Below the pieces are notes generated by a model. It saw only the letters and a list, made by a program, of their open reading frames with translations, did not search any database and was not told the DNA's origin. Shown one piece after another: positions 1-7,598 of a stretch of DNA of 17,739 nucleotides. Each line of letters opens with the position of its first letter. The stretch's first letter is position 1. Position numbers and translations under genes: made by a program. The stretch is from Pseudomonadota bacterium (GTDB lineage Bacteria; Pseudomonadota; Alphaproteobacteria; Acetobacterales; Acetobacteraceae), in the NCBI GenBank assembly GCA_021798375.1, contig JAJZHU010000011.1, forward strand, positions 1 to 17,739, given 5' to 3'.

Positions 1-382
1 ACACGCTGCCGGTGGCGATCACCGCCCGCAGCCCGCGTTCGAGCATGGTTTGCAGTACCTTGCGGATCTCTCTGGTGTTTTCGGCCAGCGCCCCCACCAC
101 ATCGAAATCCAGACTGCGATAATCGGCGACGCATGCGGCATGATGGCACAAAACGTCGAACGAACGGCCCCCGATAACCTCCAAAAAAGCCTGATCGCCA
201 AAGCTGCAGCCCGGCACGATCTCGGCGATCGCGGCCAGCTTGCGCACGCGCTCGCCACGCACCCCGTCATAGCCATTCACCGTGCCGCGCAGCGGCGCCA
301 CAACGCTGGCGCCGGCGCGGTGCAATTTTTCGGCGATCCAATAACCGCTGAATGAACTGGCGCCGGTGAGCAGAATCTTCAC
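1..382 (-). CDS. NAD-dependent epimerase/dehydratase (extended SDR), 3' part cut off by window edge
   Basis: Only the first 127 codons are present; the gene runs off the left end. The protein begins VKILLTGASSFSGYW, a Rossmann nucleotide-binding loop at residues 6-13 in which the middle glycine of the usual GxxGxxG is serine. It reaches a TGSV motif at residues 124-127, the start of the SDR active-site serine strand. A segment near residues 85-92 (LCHHAACV) matches the NAD-binding strand of extended SDRs. The GTG start at 382 overlaps the stop of the preceding epimerase gene by four bases (GTGA), which supports translational coupling and the start choice. By context it acts on a nucleotide-activated sugar, perhaps as a 4-keto reductase or epimerase in the CDP-hexose route. 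The exact substrate cannot be told, and the Tyr-x-x-x-Lys motif lies outside the window. Confidence 0.88.
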   Translation of the reverse strand, partial: MKILLTGASSFSGYWIAEKLHRAGASVVAPLRGTVNGYDGVRGERVRKLAAIAEIVPGCSFGDQAFLEVIGGRSFDVLCHHAACVADYRSLDFDVVGALAENTREIRKVLQTMLERGLRAVIATGSV

Positions 383-945
383 TTTAACCCCCGCAGGCTT
401 TCAATGCCGTGGAATTCCGGATCAAAATCCGGCCAAGCCGCGTCCTTGGCGGAAATCTCGACCGGCGTGATCGGCCATTGCACACCAAAGCGCGGATCGT
501 TCCAGCGCACGCCGCGTTCTTCCGCGGGGGCATAGGGCGTGCTGACCATGTATAGCGCCTCGGTGTCCGGCTCCAGGGTCAGGATCGCGTGGGCGAAGCC
601 GCGCGGCACATACATCATCAGCCGGTTTTCGGCGGTCAGGGTTTCGCCGAACCATTTGCCGAAGCTGGGGGAATCCGGCCGCAGATCGAGAATGGCATCC
701 CACAATGCCCCCCGGATGCAGCGCACCAATTTTACCTCGGCGCCGCCGCCTTTCTGGTAATGCATGCCGCGCAGGGTGCCCTTGGCGCCGGAAAGCGAAT
801 TATTGGCCTGCACAAAGTGGGTTTCCAGGCCGTCATTGCCAAACTCGGTCTCACAGAACACGCGGGCGAAAAATCCGCGCTCGTCACCGCGCTTTTCAAG
901 CTCGATCACGCGGGCATCTTGCAGCGGGGTATGATGAAATTTCAT
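379..945 (-). CDS. rfbC: RmlC-type nucleotide-sugar 3,5-epimerase (dTDP-4-dehydrorhamnose 3,5-epimerase family)
   Basis: A 188-residue protein, the usual length for RmlC/RfbC cupin epimerases, which invert C3 and/or C5 of 4-keto-6-deoxy nucleotide sugars in the cytoplasm. Family hallmarks are visible: DERGFF at 21-26, GTLRGMHYQ at 56-64 with the catalytic base His62, Lys72, the DLRPDSPSFGKW stretch at 87-98, Tyr132, and SAKDAAWP at 165-172 with Asp168, the partner of the catalytic His. All four key residues are therefore in place and the enzyme should be active. It starts three bases after the upstream SDR and overlaps the next SDR by four bases. No dTDP-sugar genes (rmlA, rmlB) are in the window, but a CDP-sugar synthase (rfbF) is. 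The substrate is therefore more likely a CDP-linked 4-keto-hexose, as for AscE of ascarylose synthesis, than dTDP-rhamnose precursor. The symbol denotes family only. Confidence 0.93.
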   Translation of the reverse strand: MKFHHTPLQDARVIELEKRGDERGFFARVFCETEFGNDGLETHFVQANNSLSGAKGTLRGMHYQKGGGAEVKLVRCIRGALWDAILDLRPDSPSFGKWFGETLTAENRLMMYVPRGFAHAILTLEPDTEALYMVSTPYAPAEERGVRWNDPRFGVQWPITPVEISAKDAAWPDFDPEFHGIESLRGLK

Positions 946-948
946 GGC

Positions 949-2013
949 CTATTCCCGCCCCAGGTAAGATTCGAGCCAACGCAGATCATGTGTCAGGCGT
1001 CCGGCGTCGATGTGTCCTTGCAGCATCTTCAGGCGCATGAAAGGCGAGGCACGGAAATTGGGATCGTTGAATCCCATTTCCTGCAACCCCTGATACAACA
1101 GCTCGATCGAACGATCGAGGCCGATCCGCGGCAGATGATTAGGTGCCAATTTGGCGTAGAGCGAAAAATCCACCTGATACGAGCGCGTGTCCGGCTGTGC
1201 GCTCTGGTTGATGCTCACCGTCGTGCCGGGGATCGCGCGTGCCACCGCGGCGGCCAGATCCTTCACCTGATAATTGGCGGTGGTCGCGCCCACATTCACC
1301 GAAAGTGGTCCGTTGCCGGGCGCGGCATCGCGCGTGATCGCCCATTCGATCGCGCGCGCCATGTCGCGCACATCAATCAACGGCCGCCACGGACTGCCAT
1401 CCGAAAGCACGGTGATCTTGCCGGTGGCGACGGCCGATGCGACAAAATCATTCAGCACCAGATCGAGCCGCAGCCGGTCGGACATGCCGCACGCCGTGGC
1501 GAAACGCAGCGAGGTGGTGATCATCTCGCCCAAATCGAGTTTGGCCAATTCGGCTTCGCTTTCCACCTTCGAGCGCGCATAGGCGGTTTGCGGATTCAAT
1601 TCGTCGGTCTCGCGCCGCGCGCCACCGGGCGCGAAGCCATAAACGCTGCAACTGGAAGCAAACACAAATCGCTTCACGCCGGCATCGCGCGCAAGTTTGG
1701 CCAGACGAACGGTGGAACGGCAATTCACCTGATCGGTGACCTCGGCAAAACTATTGCCCATCGGATCGTTGGAGATTGCCGCCAGTTGCACCACGGCGTC
1801 CACGCCGGCAAGCAACGATGCAGGAAGATCGCGCACATCCCCGGTCACCTGCTCGTTCAGCACCCGCTCCGGCCACACCGCCGCGTTGGTGGTGGAAAGC
1901 GCGAAATAACTGGTGTCGTAGCCGATCAGAACCGCGTGCGGCAAAACCCGGCGCAAATGCCGCGCCACGATCGGGCCCACGTAACCTTGGTTGCCGGTGA
2001 TAAGGATTTTCAT
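949..2013 (-). CDS. NAD(P)-dependent nucleotide-sugar epimerase/dehydratase/reductase (extended SDR)
   Basis: A 354-residue extended short-chain dehydrogenase. Visible motifs are the cofactor loop TGNQGYVG at 6-13 (Gly7, Gly10, Gly13), VVQLAAISN at 74-82, the catalytic serine strand SSCSVYG at 120-126, and the YARSK catalytic pair Tyr145/Lys149. The C-terminal half carries the sugar-binding region, with PLIDVRDMARAI at 211-222 typical of sugar epimerases. An in-frame extension reaches 2127, but the start at 2013 is chosen because the Rossmann strand begins there (MKILITG) and GGAGAG lies five bases upstream. It sits 29 bases behind rfbF and three bases before the RmlC-type gene, in the same operon. 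The likely role is one of the dehydration, epimerisation or reduction steps converting CDP-glucose to a modified hexose. It does not look clearly like canonical CDP-glucose 4,6-dehydratase (RfbG), so the step is unassigned. Confidence 0.92.
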   Translation of the reverse strand: MKILITGNQGYVGPIVARHLRRVLPHAVLIGYDTSYFALSTTNAAVWPERVLNEQVTGDVRDLPASLLAGVDAVVQLAAISNDPMGNSFAEVTDQVNCRSTVRLAKLARDAGVKRFVFASSCSVYGFAPGGARRETDELNPQTAYARSKVESEAELAKLDLGEMITTSLRFATACGMSDRLRLDLVLNDFVASAVATGKITVLSDGSPWRPLIDVRDMARAIEWAITRDAAPGNGPLSVNVGATTANYQVKDLAAAVARAIPGTTVSINQSAQPDTRSYQVDFSLYAKLAPNHLPRIGLDRSIELLYQGLQEMGFNDPNFRASPFMRLKMLQGHIDAGRLTHDLRWLESYLGRE

Positions 2014-2042
2014 CGTCTCTCCATTCATTTTGGGTGCTAAAG

Positions 2043-2813
2043 TCACCATTTTTTCCATGGCGCCTTGCCTGTGGCCCAGAGCTCCTCCAGATGTCTGCGA
2101 TCGCGTAATGTGTCCATTGGCTGCCAAAATCCGTGGTGAAAATGAACGCCCAATTGGCCGTCGGCGGCCAAGCGCTCAAGCGGTTCGCGCTCCCAGACCG
2201 TGTAATCATCTTCGATGTAATCTCCCACCTTGGGGGAAAGCACGAAGAAGCCGCCATTGATCCAACCGCCGTCGCCCTGCGGTTTTTCCTGAAATCCCAA
2301 CACCCGGTCGCCCTCGTAGCGCAGCGCGCCAAACCGGCCGGGAGGCTGTGTCGCGGTGACGGTGGCCAGGCGTCCGCTGCGCTCGTGCAGCGCGATCACG
2401 GCGGAAACATCGATGTCGCCCACGCCATCGCCGTAGGTAAGACAAAACGCTTCGTCCGCGGCAACATACGGCAAGATGCGCTTGATGCGCCCCCCAATCT
2501 GAGTGTCCTCGCCGGTTTCGATCAGGGTAACCGACCAAGGCTCGGCCGCCACGCGGTGCAATTCCAATTCGTTGCGGCCGAGATGAAAGGTAACATCAGA
2601 TGAAAGTAGAAAATAATTCTGAAAAAATTCTTTGATCACGTAGCCTTTGTAGCCCAGACAAATAACGAATTCGGTGATCCCGTGTGCGGCATAGATATTC
2701 ATGATATGCCACAGGATTGGCCGACCGCCGATTTCCACCATTGGTTTGGGCTTGACGGTGGTTTCTTCCATCAGCCTTGTGCCAAGTCCGCCCGCAAGTA
2801 TGACGGCTTTCAT
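2043..2813 (-). CDS. rfbF: Glucose-1-phosphate cytidylyltransferase
   Basis: Makes CDP-glucose and diphosphate from CTP and glucose-1-phosphate, the entry step to CDP-linked deoxy and dideoxy hexoses. The 256-residue protein has the family length and runs LAGGLGTRL at 6-14, KPKPMVEIGG at 21-30, YKGYVIKEFFQNYFL at 55-69, YGDG at 127-130 with the metal-binding Asp129, FQEKP at 174-178, GGWINGGFFV at 182-191, and a second likely metal ligand Asp234. The KGYVIKEFFQNYF stretch and GGWINGGFF are typical of cytidylyl- rather than thymidylyltransferases. Its ATG overlaps the stop of the upstream glycosyltransferase by four bases (ATGA), so the two are probably translationally coupled. It is the best-identified enzyme of the cluster and shows that the operon's sugar is CDP-activated. 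Confidence 0.97.
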   Translation of the reverse strand: MKAVILAGGLGTRLMEETTVKPKPMVEIGGRPILWHIMNIYAAHGITEFVICLGYKGYVIKEFFQNYFLLSSDVTFHLGRNELELHRVAAEPWSVTLIETGEDTQIGGRIKRILPYVAADEAFCLTYGDGVGDIDVSAVIALHERSGRLATVTATQPPGRFGALRYEGDRVLGFQEKPQGDGGWINGGFFVLSPKVGDYIEDDYTVWEREPLERLAADGQLGVHFHHGFWQPMDTLRDRRHLEELWATGKAPWKKW

Positions 2814-3976
2814 GCTTCATCTCCTATTGGTTGTGGCGAGCGTGCGACCGACATACGGCTTCGGACCTCTGTTATCATATCCAGCATCGGCGTCAGCTTA
2901 TTTCTTACTTCAAAGCGCGAGATCGCCGAATCATACAGGCTGCGATATTCCGGCAAGGAAAATTCGGCCCGATCAATCGATCGCAGCACCCGCGCGGCAT
3001 CGGTGACATTGGGTGGCCCATAGCACATGATCGTGTTGCGGGCGACCCATGCGGTTACAGCGGTTGTGTAGGAAAAACACAAAATGGGAACTTGCAGAAC
3101 CAACGCCTCGGCCAGTACCAGCGGGTTCGGATCTTCGCGCGACGAAAGAAAAAACAAATCCATTTTCGCGATGTAGGCATAGGGATTATCCACCGAACCA
3201 GTCACAAACAGGTTGGGCAGTTTTATGCTCAGAAAATCAGCGTAGGCCAAATTGTCCGGCGCTTCATCCAACGACCAGCCTCCCACCCACAGAAAATCCA
3301 TCTCGGGCATTTCCTTGGCCAATTGAAAAAAGATATCGCTCCCCTTTCGGGCGGCCGCTACACCGCACATGCCCACAACGAATCGGTTGCCAAATTCCAG
3401 CTTTTCACCCGCCGCGTTAACCGGGGGAGGCATTGGTTCATTGGCCAGCATGCGCACATCCTCGATATCGATGATGGTGCCGAAATTCTGCACGAGATCA
3501 GGCAGGAATCCGAAAATTTCCTCCATATCGGCGCCCAGCGTATCGGCGGCGAGCACCACGGCATCCACCATGCGCATAAGGTTTACTTTGGTGCCATCCA
3601 ACCGCAACAGGCTGCGCAGTTCGGCAGCTTTTTCGTGACCGTGAAGGATTACGCCCCGACCGGCCTGCTTGCCCGCGATCACGAACGGCGAGGCCGCAAC
3701 CGAGTTAACATAGATGATGTCGCTGTCTCGGGAGTCCAATAATTTCTTGGCTGCCCGCAGCCGGCGCTTGAACGGAACGCTATAGGCAAATTCATCGCCC
3801 TCGCACACCGTAAGTCGCTCGGTGCCGATGACGCGCTCGAGCCAGGGCACCAGCGGGCCGGGGCGCATCACGATTACGTCGACGGCGTCGTGCTCCATCA
3901 ACGCCGCGGCCACCAGCCCGCCAACACGCGGCGCGCCGGTGCGTGAAGCTTCATGCAGAATAAGGGTAATGCTCAC
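2810..3976 (-). CDS. GT-B (GT4-like) glycosyltransferase
   Basis: A 388-residue cytoplasmic glycosyltransferase with no membrane segment. The N-terminal domain opens with ITLILHEASRTGAPR (3-17), a start seen in glycan-building transferases that bind acceptor with a Gly/Ala-rich loop. The C-terminal domain has VVGMCGVAAARKGSD (200-214), the usual GT4 strand and helix with Lys211, WVGGW at 230-234, and the donor-binding motif SSREDPNPLVLAEAL at 278-292, a variant of the E-x7-E signature in which Asp replaces the first Glu and Glu290 is kept. That variant is common in the family. The start is GTG at 3976, 19 bases after the stop of the large RgpF gene; no strong ribosome site is visible, so coupling to the upstream gene is likely. 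It overlaps rfbF by four bases. Donor and acceptor are unknown; by context it may use the CDP-sugar or a common NDP-sugar. Confidence 0.91.
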   Translation of the reverse strand: MSITLILHEASRTGAPRVGGLVAAALMEHDAVDVIVMRPGPLVPWLERVIGTERLTVCEGDEFAYSVPFKRRLRAAKKLLDSRDSDIIYVNSVAASPFVIAGKQAGRGVILHGHEKAAELRSLLRLDGTKVNLMRMVDAVVLAADTLGADMEEIFGFLPDLVQNFGTIIDIEDVRMLANEPMPPPVNAAGEKLEFGNRFVVGMCGVAAARKGSDIFFQLAKEMPEMDFLWVGGWSLDEAPDNLAYADFLSIKLPNLFVTGSVDNPYAYIAKMDLFFLSSREDPNPLVLAEALVLQVPILCFSYTTAVTAWVARNTIMCYGPPNVTDAARVLRSIDRAEFSLPEYRSLYDSAISRFEVRNKLTPMLDMITEVRSRMSVARSPQPIGDEA

Positions 3977-3995
3977 CGTATGCGTCCGTTCCTGC

Positions 3996-6900
3996 CTATC
4001 GCCACAAAATCTTATAGCCCATATGGCGGCAGAGGGCTGGAATCACGCGCTCAACCCCATGGGCGACCTGACCATCCATATGAAATTCAAGTACGTTGTC
4101 GCCGCCATACTCCCAATCGACTTCTTTGATCCCGGCATAGAGACGGGCGATGATTTCCGATCTCACCAGGAACATGGTGCCGCTGACGTAATCCAGTTCG
4201 CGATGCTCGCCCTGGATATCGAACAGATCAAGCAATCGTTCATATTGGTCCTGATTTTTCCCCATTATGTCACACCGCCATTCGGCGGCGGCGATAATGC
4301 CCAATTCTGGGTCGCTTTTGAACATTTCGGCGCATTCGAGCGCAATCGCCGGATTGCCGGCAAAAGCGCGCAGTAAGGTGCGCCGCCAGTAATCGCCGCG
4401 CTCTTCGCTGATGTGCGGGCTCTTTTTGGAGTGCATGAAGGCAATCACGCGGTAGCGGCTAAAGTCAATGTTGTCGAGCAGACGCACGAAGCCGCCGATG
4501 TCGCGTCCGTTGTCATTCGAGAGTTGCACATAGGCATCCGGGCAGGCCTGCCTGATCTCACGCTGAATCTGTGTGTTCCACGCAATATCAACCACATTTA
4601 CGAACACATCGCGCGTGACCACATCGAAATTGCGCGCAAATCGGGCCAGTTCCGGCCACAAATCGCAGTAGAACATATGGATCAAGATGGCGACATCGAT
4701 CACTTCGTGCGGTTCGGCAACCCGAACCGGCGACGCCGATATCGGAAAGTCCTGATCGATATCCTCGAGATGTAGCTGCCAGAGGCCGTACAGGCGATTT
4801 TCCCGCGTGCCGTGCTCTAAGAAATGCACGATCGCGCCGATCGTATTGCCCTTGAAATTGCTAAGGTCGGAATTCAAGCGGACGTAATCATCGGCCGACA
4901 TTCCAATGGGCAAGTCCCGTACCCGGTACCCCAACCGGACCATCAAATCGCGCGGACTGCCGATCCTGCCTTCAAATTGGCCTCGGTTATGATAATGCTC
5001 GAGCGCCTCGGCATCATTCAAATTCGCGAGATCCCAGTTGGCGGCGCGGTAAAAATCGGGATCAAGGTCGACAGCCGGTGCGGCGATGGTACTGATCAAT
5101 CCGCACACCGTGGCATCAATCGGCCTGTTCATGCGATAATCGGAAATCTTGCGCTCCTCGGGAAAACAAAGCGCGTGCTCCAGCGCCGTGATGCCCTCAA
5201 GCGGCCCTCCAAAATTCTTGCGGTAGACCGCCGCCGAGAAAAGGGGATGGCACGGCAAGCCGGCGCCGTCACCTTCGCGCAGGTAATGCACCAATGCGGG
5301 TTCAGACAGATTCAGCTTGTTGCGGGAGAGATAGAACTCCGGGTCAAACAGCATATTCGGCATCAAAGTTGTATCCAGGTAGCCGCGGCGCAAATAATCA
5401 ACCACCGGTGGCATTTGCAAGCGGCGCCCCTGCTCATTTTCGACCTGGTAGCGGTACAGCCTGTTGTCGAACAACGGGTGGAATTCGATGTCACCCTCGT
5501 CCATGCGGCTCAGGAGCTGGGTCAGCAGGGGGCGCGGATCGTCTTGCCGAATGCAACCATTTCCGGAAAGACGATCAATATCGAATAGAGGGTGCGTCGA
5601 GAGGCGCTGATGAAGACCCGGTTGCTGCAAATAGACCAGCAACGGTGGTTGCTCGAATCGCTCGATTTGCGCTTGAATGCGCAGATACTCCGCCGAGAAC
5701 AACGGATGCGGGTTGACCAGAAAGTGTTCCGGTTGAGCATACGCCAGCAGCGGAAGGGATATCTCGTTGCCGTAATCAATCTGGCTGATAAAATACGGTA
5801 CATCGAACAGCAAACAGGGATTGTAATATTTACCGACCCCGATCGCGAGATAATGCGCAAAGGGAGTGAGCGGATTAGCCTCTCCCATATATTGTCGGCG
5901 ATAGTAGGCGGCATCGAACAACCGATGCGGGCTAAAGCCTTTTGCCGCACCGTATGTTACGTAATGATATAGCGGGTCGCCCGCGAATTCCCCAGCTTGC
6001 TCCCGGTAATACGCCACATCAAATAACGGATGCGCCACACGCCCCGCGCGCCAGCCCACCAGCACATATTCCAGCAACGGGTTGTCCCACCCCTTCAGAA
6101 ACGGCTGATAACACTCCACGTAGTGACAAGGATCAAAAAGCTCGACCAACGCCTTTGCATGTTGCTTGACCGTCGCCGATGCCATGGTACAAGCCGCCAC
6201 CACGCCGGCGTAGAGCGAAGCCAGGCTGAGCCTTTGTTGCGGTCCCCAGGCCGCCTCGTCGGTCGGCAAATTGGCGCCAGATGCCAACAGCCCCAGCGCG
6301 AGGTTGGATTCCCGTCGCAGCCTATCCAGTTGGCCGTGCCGCCAGACCGGCGGTTCGGCTACGGCCGGCGACAGCCATGCCGGGGGAGCGGGGATCATGT
6401 CCACGTCTATTTGCGGATCAGGTGCCTCGGCACGGTGACGCACCATCTGTTCCACAACGCGCATCAACTCGGCGGTGGGTACGGCAGCGTCCGTGTTCGG
6501 CGGCGCCAGATTGCCCTCTTCACCAGGTGGTTCGGGCGGCACCTCAGGGTCGGCGGGGCGCGATCGGCGTAGCATCAACAGCACATCGTGCCGGGTCATC
6601 GTATTATCACTGACACGAAGGTGAGATTCGCCCCGGCCGAGAATGACTCTCAGATCGGCCGGATGCAGTAACTCCGCGGGTGATTCGGATTCAAGTCGCT
6701 CCAGCACGGCGAGTGGCGCCTCGTTGCCCCACAGCCAGAAATTAATGATAAACCCGCATTTTATGTTTGGCGCAACGCGATCAAGATCCGGACGCGGCAA
6801 ATCAGCGACTAGCTCGCCAAAAGCGAGGCCCTCCATCACCACTTGTAAGCTTAGCGGGGTATCGATGTGGCGTAGATCTATCGCCCATCCAATGAGCGTG

Positions 6901-7457
6901 CCATCGCCCTGCGGGTGCATTGCCCCGCGAAAGCGAGGCCCGTAGCGCAGAAAAGACAAATCCGCCACGGCCTCGGCGAAATCATCTAAACGGTGCGACT
7001 TTTCAGTCTCGTCCAGCAGTGTCTTGTAGCTGATTCCCAAGCTGACCAAATCGATGCTCGCGGCGCCATCGTTAAACCGCAGTTGAATTTGCAGATCGTC
7101 CCAATTGGGGTTGAGCCGCAAATGTTCTTTCCCGATCTCTCGTAGCGCCTTGAGGGGGATATTTTGTAGTTCAAGCACAAAGCCGCATTGGTTTTCCGGC
7201 AGATACGCCACCAGATCGTCGCGAAGTTTAGACGTTGCCGCCTCGATCACCGTTACTTCGTTCACCACCAGCGCGACCGCAACCACATCAAGTGGCCGGA
7301 CCAGATCCACGATCCAGCCTGGCAACAGGCCGTGATTCAGGCCGTCTATTCCGCCCCGGTACCGACTACCTTGGGTCAAATCCTCCAGCAAGGAGGTTAC
7401 ATGACCTGAATCGGTCAGTTGCGCTGCTGCGTCCAATAACAGGGGCGCCTTTTTCAT
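3996..7457 (-). CDS. Large multi-domain protein with HPLFD-type repeats and C-terminal rhamnan synthesis F (RgpF) domain
   Basis: A protein of 1153 residues from the ATG at 7457; an in-frame TTG at 7475 would add six. The ATG is preferred, with a weak GGGTGA upstream. Architecture: (1) two related beta-type modules at about 35-100 and 175-245, each with GW-x-x-D, an R-x-D-L and a CGF motif; (2) a Pro/Glu-rich linker at about 300-370; (3) about ten repeats of 35-40 residues, each with an (H)PLFD-x-x-YY core and a following PL-x-HY-x-x-x-G, starting near 441, 476, 511, 548, 584, 622, 660, 701, 737 and 796; (4) an RgpF domain at about 920-1153 with NDNGRDIGGF at 982-991, MHSKKSPH at 1008-1015 and YVSGTMFLVR at 1090-1099. 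RgpF proteins take part in rhamnose-glucose polysaccharide assembly and are probable glycosyltransferases. No transmembrane helix is seen. It leads the polysaccharide operon. The fold of the repeats and the activity are inferred. Confidence 0.9.
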   Translation of the reverse strand: MKKAPLLLDAAAQLTDSGHVTSLLEDLTQGSRYRGGIDGLNHGLLPGWIVDLVRPLDVVAVALVVNEVTVIEAATSKLRDDLVAYLPENQCGFVLELQNIPLKALREIGKEHLRLNPNWDDLQIQLRFNDGAASIDLVSLGISYKTLLDETEKSHRLDDFAEAVADLSFLRYGPRFRGAMHPQGDGTLIGWAIDLRHIDTPLSLQVVMEGLAFGELVADLPRPDLDRVAPNIKCGFIINFWLWGNEAPLAVLERLESESPAELLHPADLRVILGRGESHLRVSDNTMTRHDVLLMLRRSRPADPEVPPEPPGEEGNLAPPNTDAAVPTAELMRVVEQMVRHRAEAPDPQIDVDMIPAPPAWLSPAVAEPPVWRHGQLDRLRRESNLALGLLASGANLPTDEAAWGPQQRLSLASLYAGVVAACTMASATVKQHAKALVELFDPCHYVECYQPFLKGWDNPLLEYVLVGWRAGRVAHPLFDVAYYREQAGEFAGDPLYHYVTYGAAKGFSPHRLFDAAYYRRQYMGEANPLTPFAHYLAIGVGKYYNPCLLFDVPYFISQIDYGNEISLPLLAYAQPEHFLVNPHPLFSAEYLRIQAQIERFEQPPLLVYLQQPGLHQRLSTHPLFDIDRLSGNGCIRQDDPRPLLTQLLSRMDEGDIEFHPLFDNRLYRYQVENEQGRRLQMPPVVDYLRRGYLDTTLMPNMLFDPEFYLSRNKLNLSEPALVHYLREGDGAGLPCHPLFSAAVYRKNFGGPLEGITALEHALCFPEERKISDYRMNRPIDATVCGLISTIAAPAVDLDPDFYRAANWDLANLNDAEALEHYHNRGQFEGRIGSPRDLMVRLGYRVRDLPIGMSADDYVRLNSDLSNFKGNTIGAIVHFLEHGTRENRLYGLWQLHLEDIDQDFPISASPVRVAEPHEVIDVAILIHMFYCDLWPELARFARNFDVVTRDVFVNVVDIAWNTQIQREIRQACPDAYVQLSNDNGRDIGGFVRLLDNIDFSRYRVIAFMHSKKSPHISEERGDYWRRTLLRAFAGNPAIALECAEMFKSDPELGIIAAAEWRCDIMGKNQDQYERLLDLFDIQGEHRELDYVSGTMFLVRSEIIARLYAGIKEVDWEYGGDNVLEFHMDGQVAHGVERVIPALCRHMGYKILWR

Positions 7458-7576
7458 CACTATCACCCAGTCCAAACGAAGAGCATTTCACGGTGTGGTC
7501 TTAAGGATCAACATAAAACGAGACTAACAGTCAAGGCACGTTAACGGGTGCATTGCGAATTGCCCAAGACGATCGG

Positions 7577-7594
7577 GCGCGCAATGGGGCGCGC
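7577..7594. repeat. GC-only 6-bp hairpin behind lhgO
   Basis: A perfect inverted repeat of GCGCGC around a six-base loop, five bases downstream of the lhgO stop on the minus strand. There is no following T-run on either strand, so it is not a standard intrinsic terminator. It could slow polymerase or protect a 3' end between lhgO and the large RgpF gene, but the self-complementary GCGCGC could also be chance in GC-rich DNA. The rest of the 141-base gap (7458-7598) shows no convincing promoter. A TTGACT on the minus strand at 7529-7534 lacks a good -10 partner. Confidence 0.3.
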
Positions 7595-7598
7595 GTTC

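Noticed and set aside
589..2040. A 483-codon open frame on the plus strand
   Set aside because: It lies opposite the RmlC-type and SDR genes, whose motifs are intact on the minus strand; the plus-strand translation is rich in His/Arg/Gln and matches no family, so it is a shadow of GC-rich coding DNA.
2810..3976. Loss of the first Glu of the E-x7-E motif in the glycosyltransferase as a sign of inactivity
   Set aside because: The S-R-E-D-P-x-P-L-V-x-x-E variant is common in active GT4-type enzymes, so no defect is inferred.
7505..7534. A minus-strand TTGACT that could be a -35 box for the RgpF operon
   Set aside because: No acceptable -10 hexamer lies 16-18 bases downstream; kept only as a remark.
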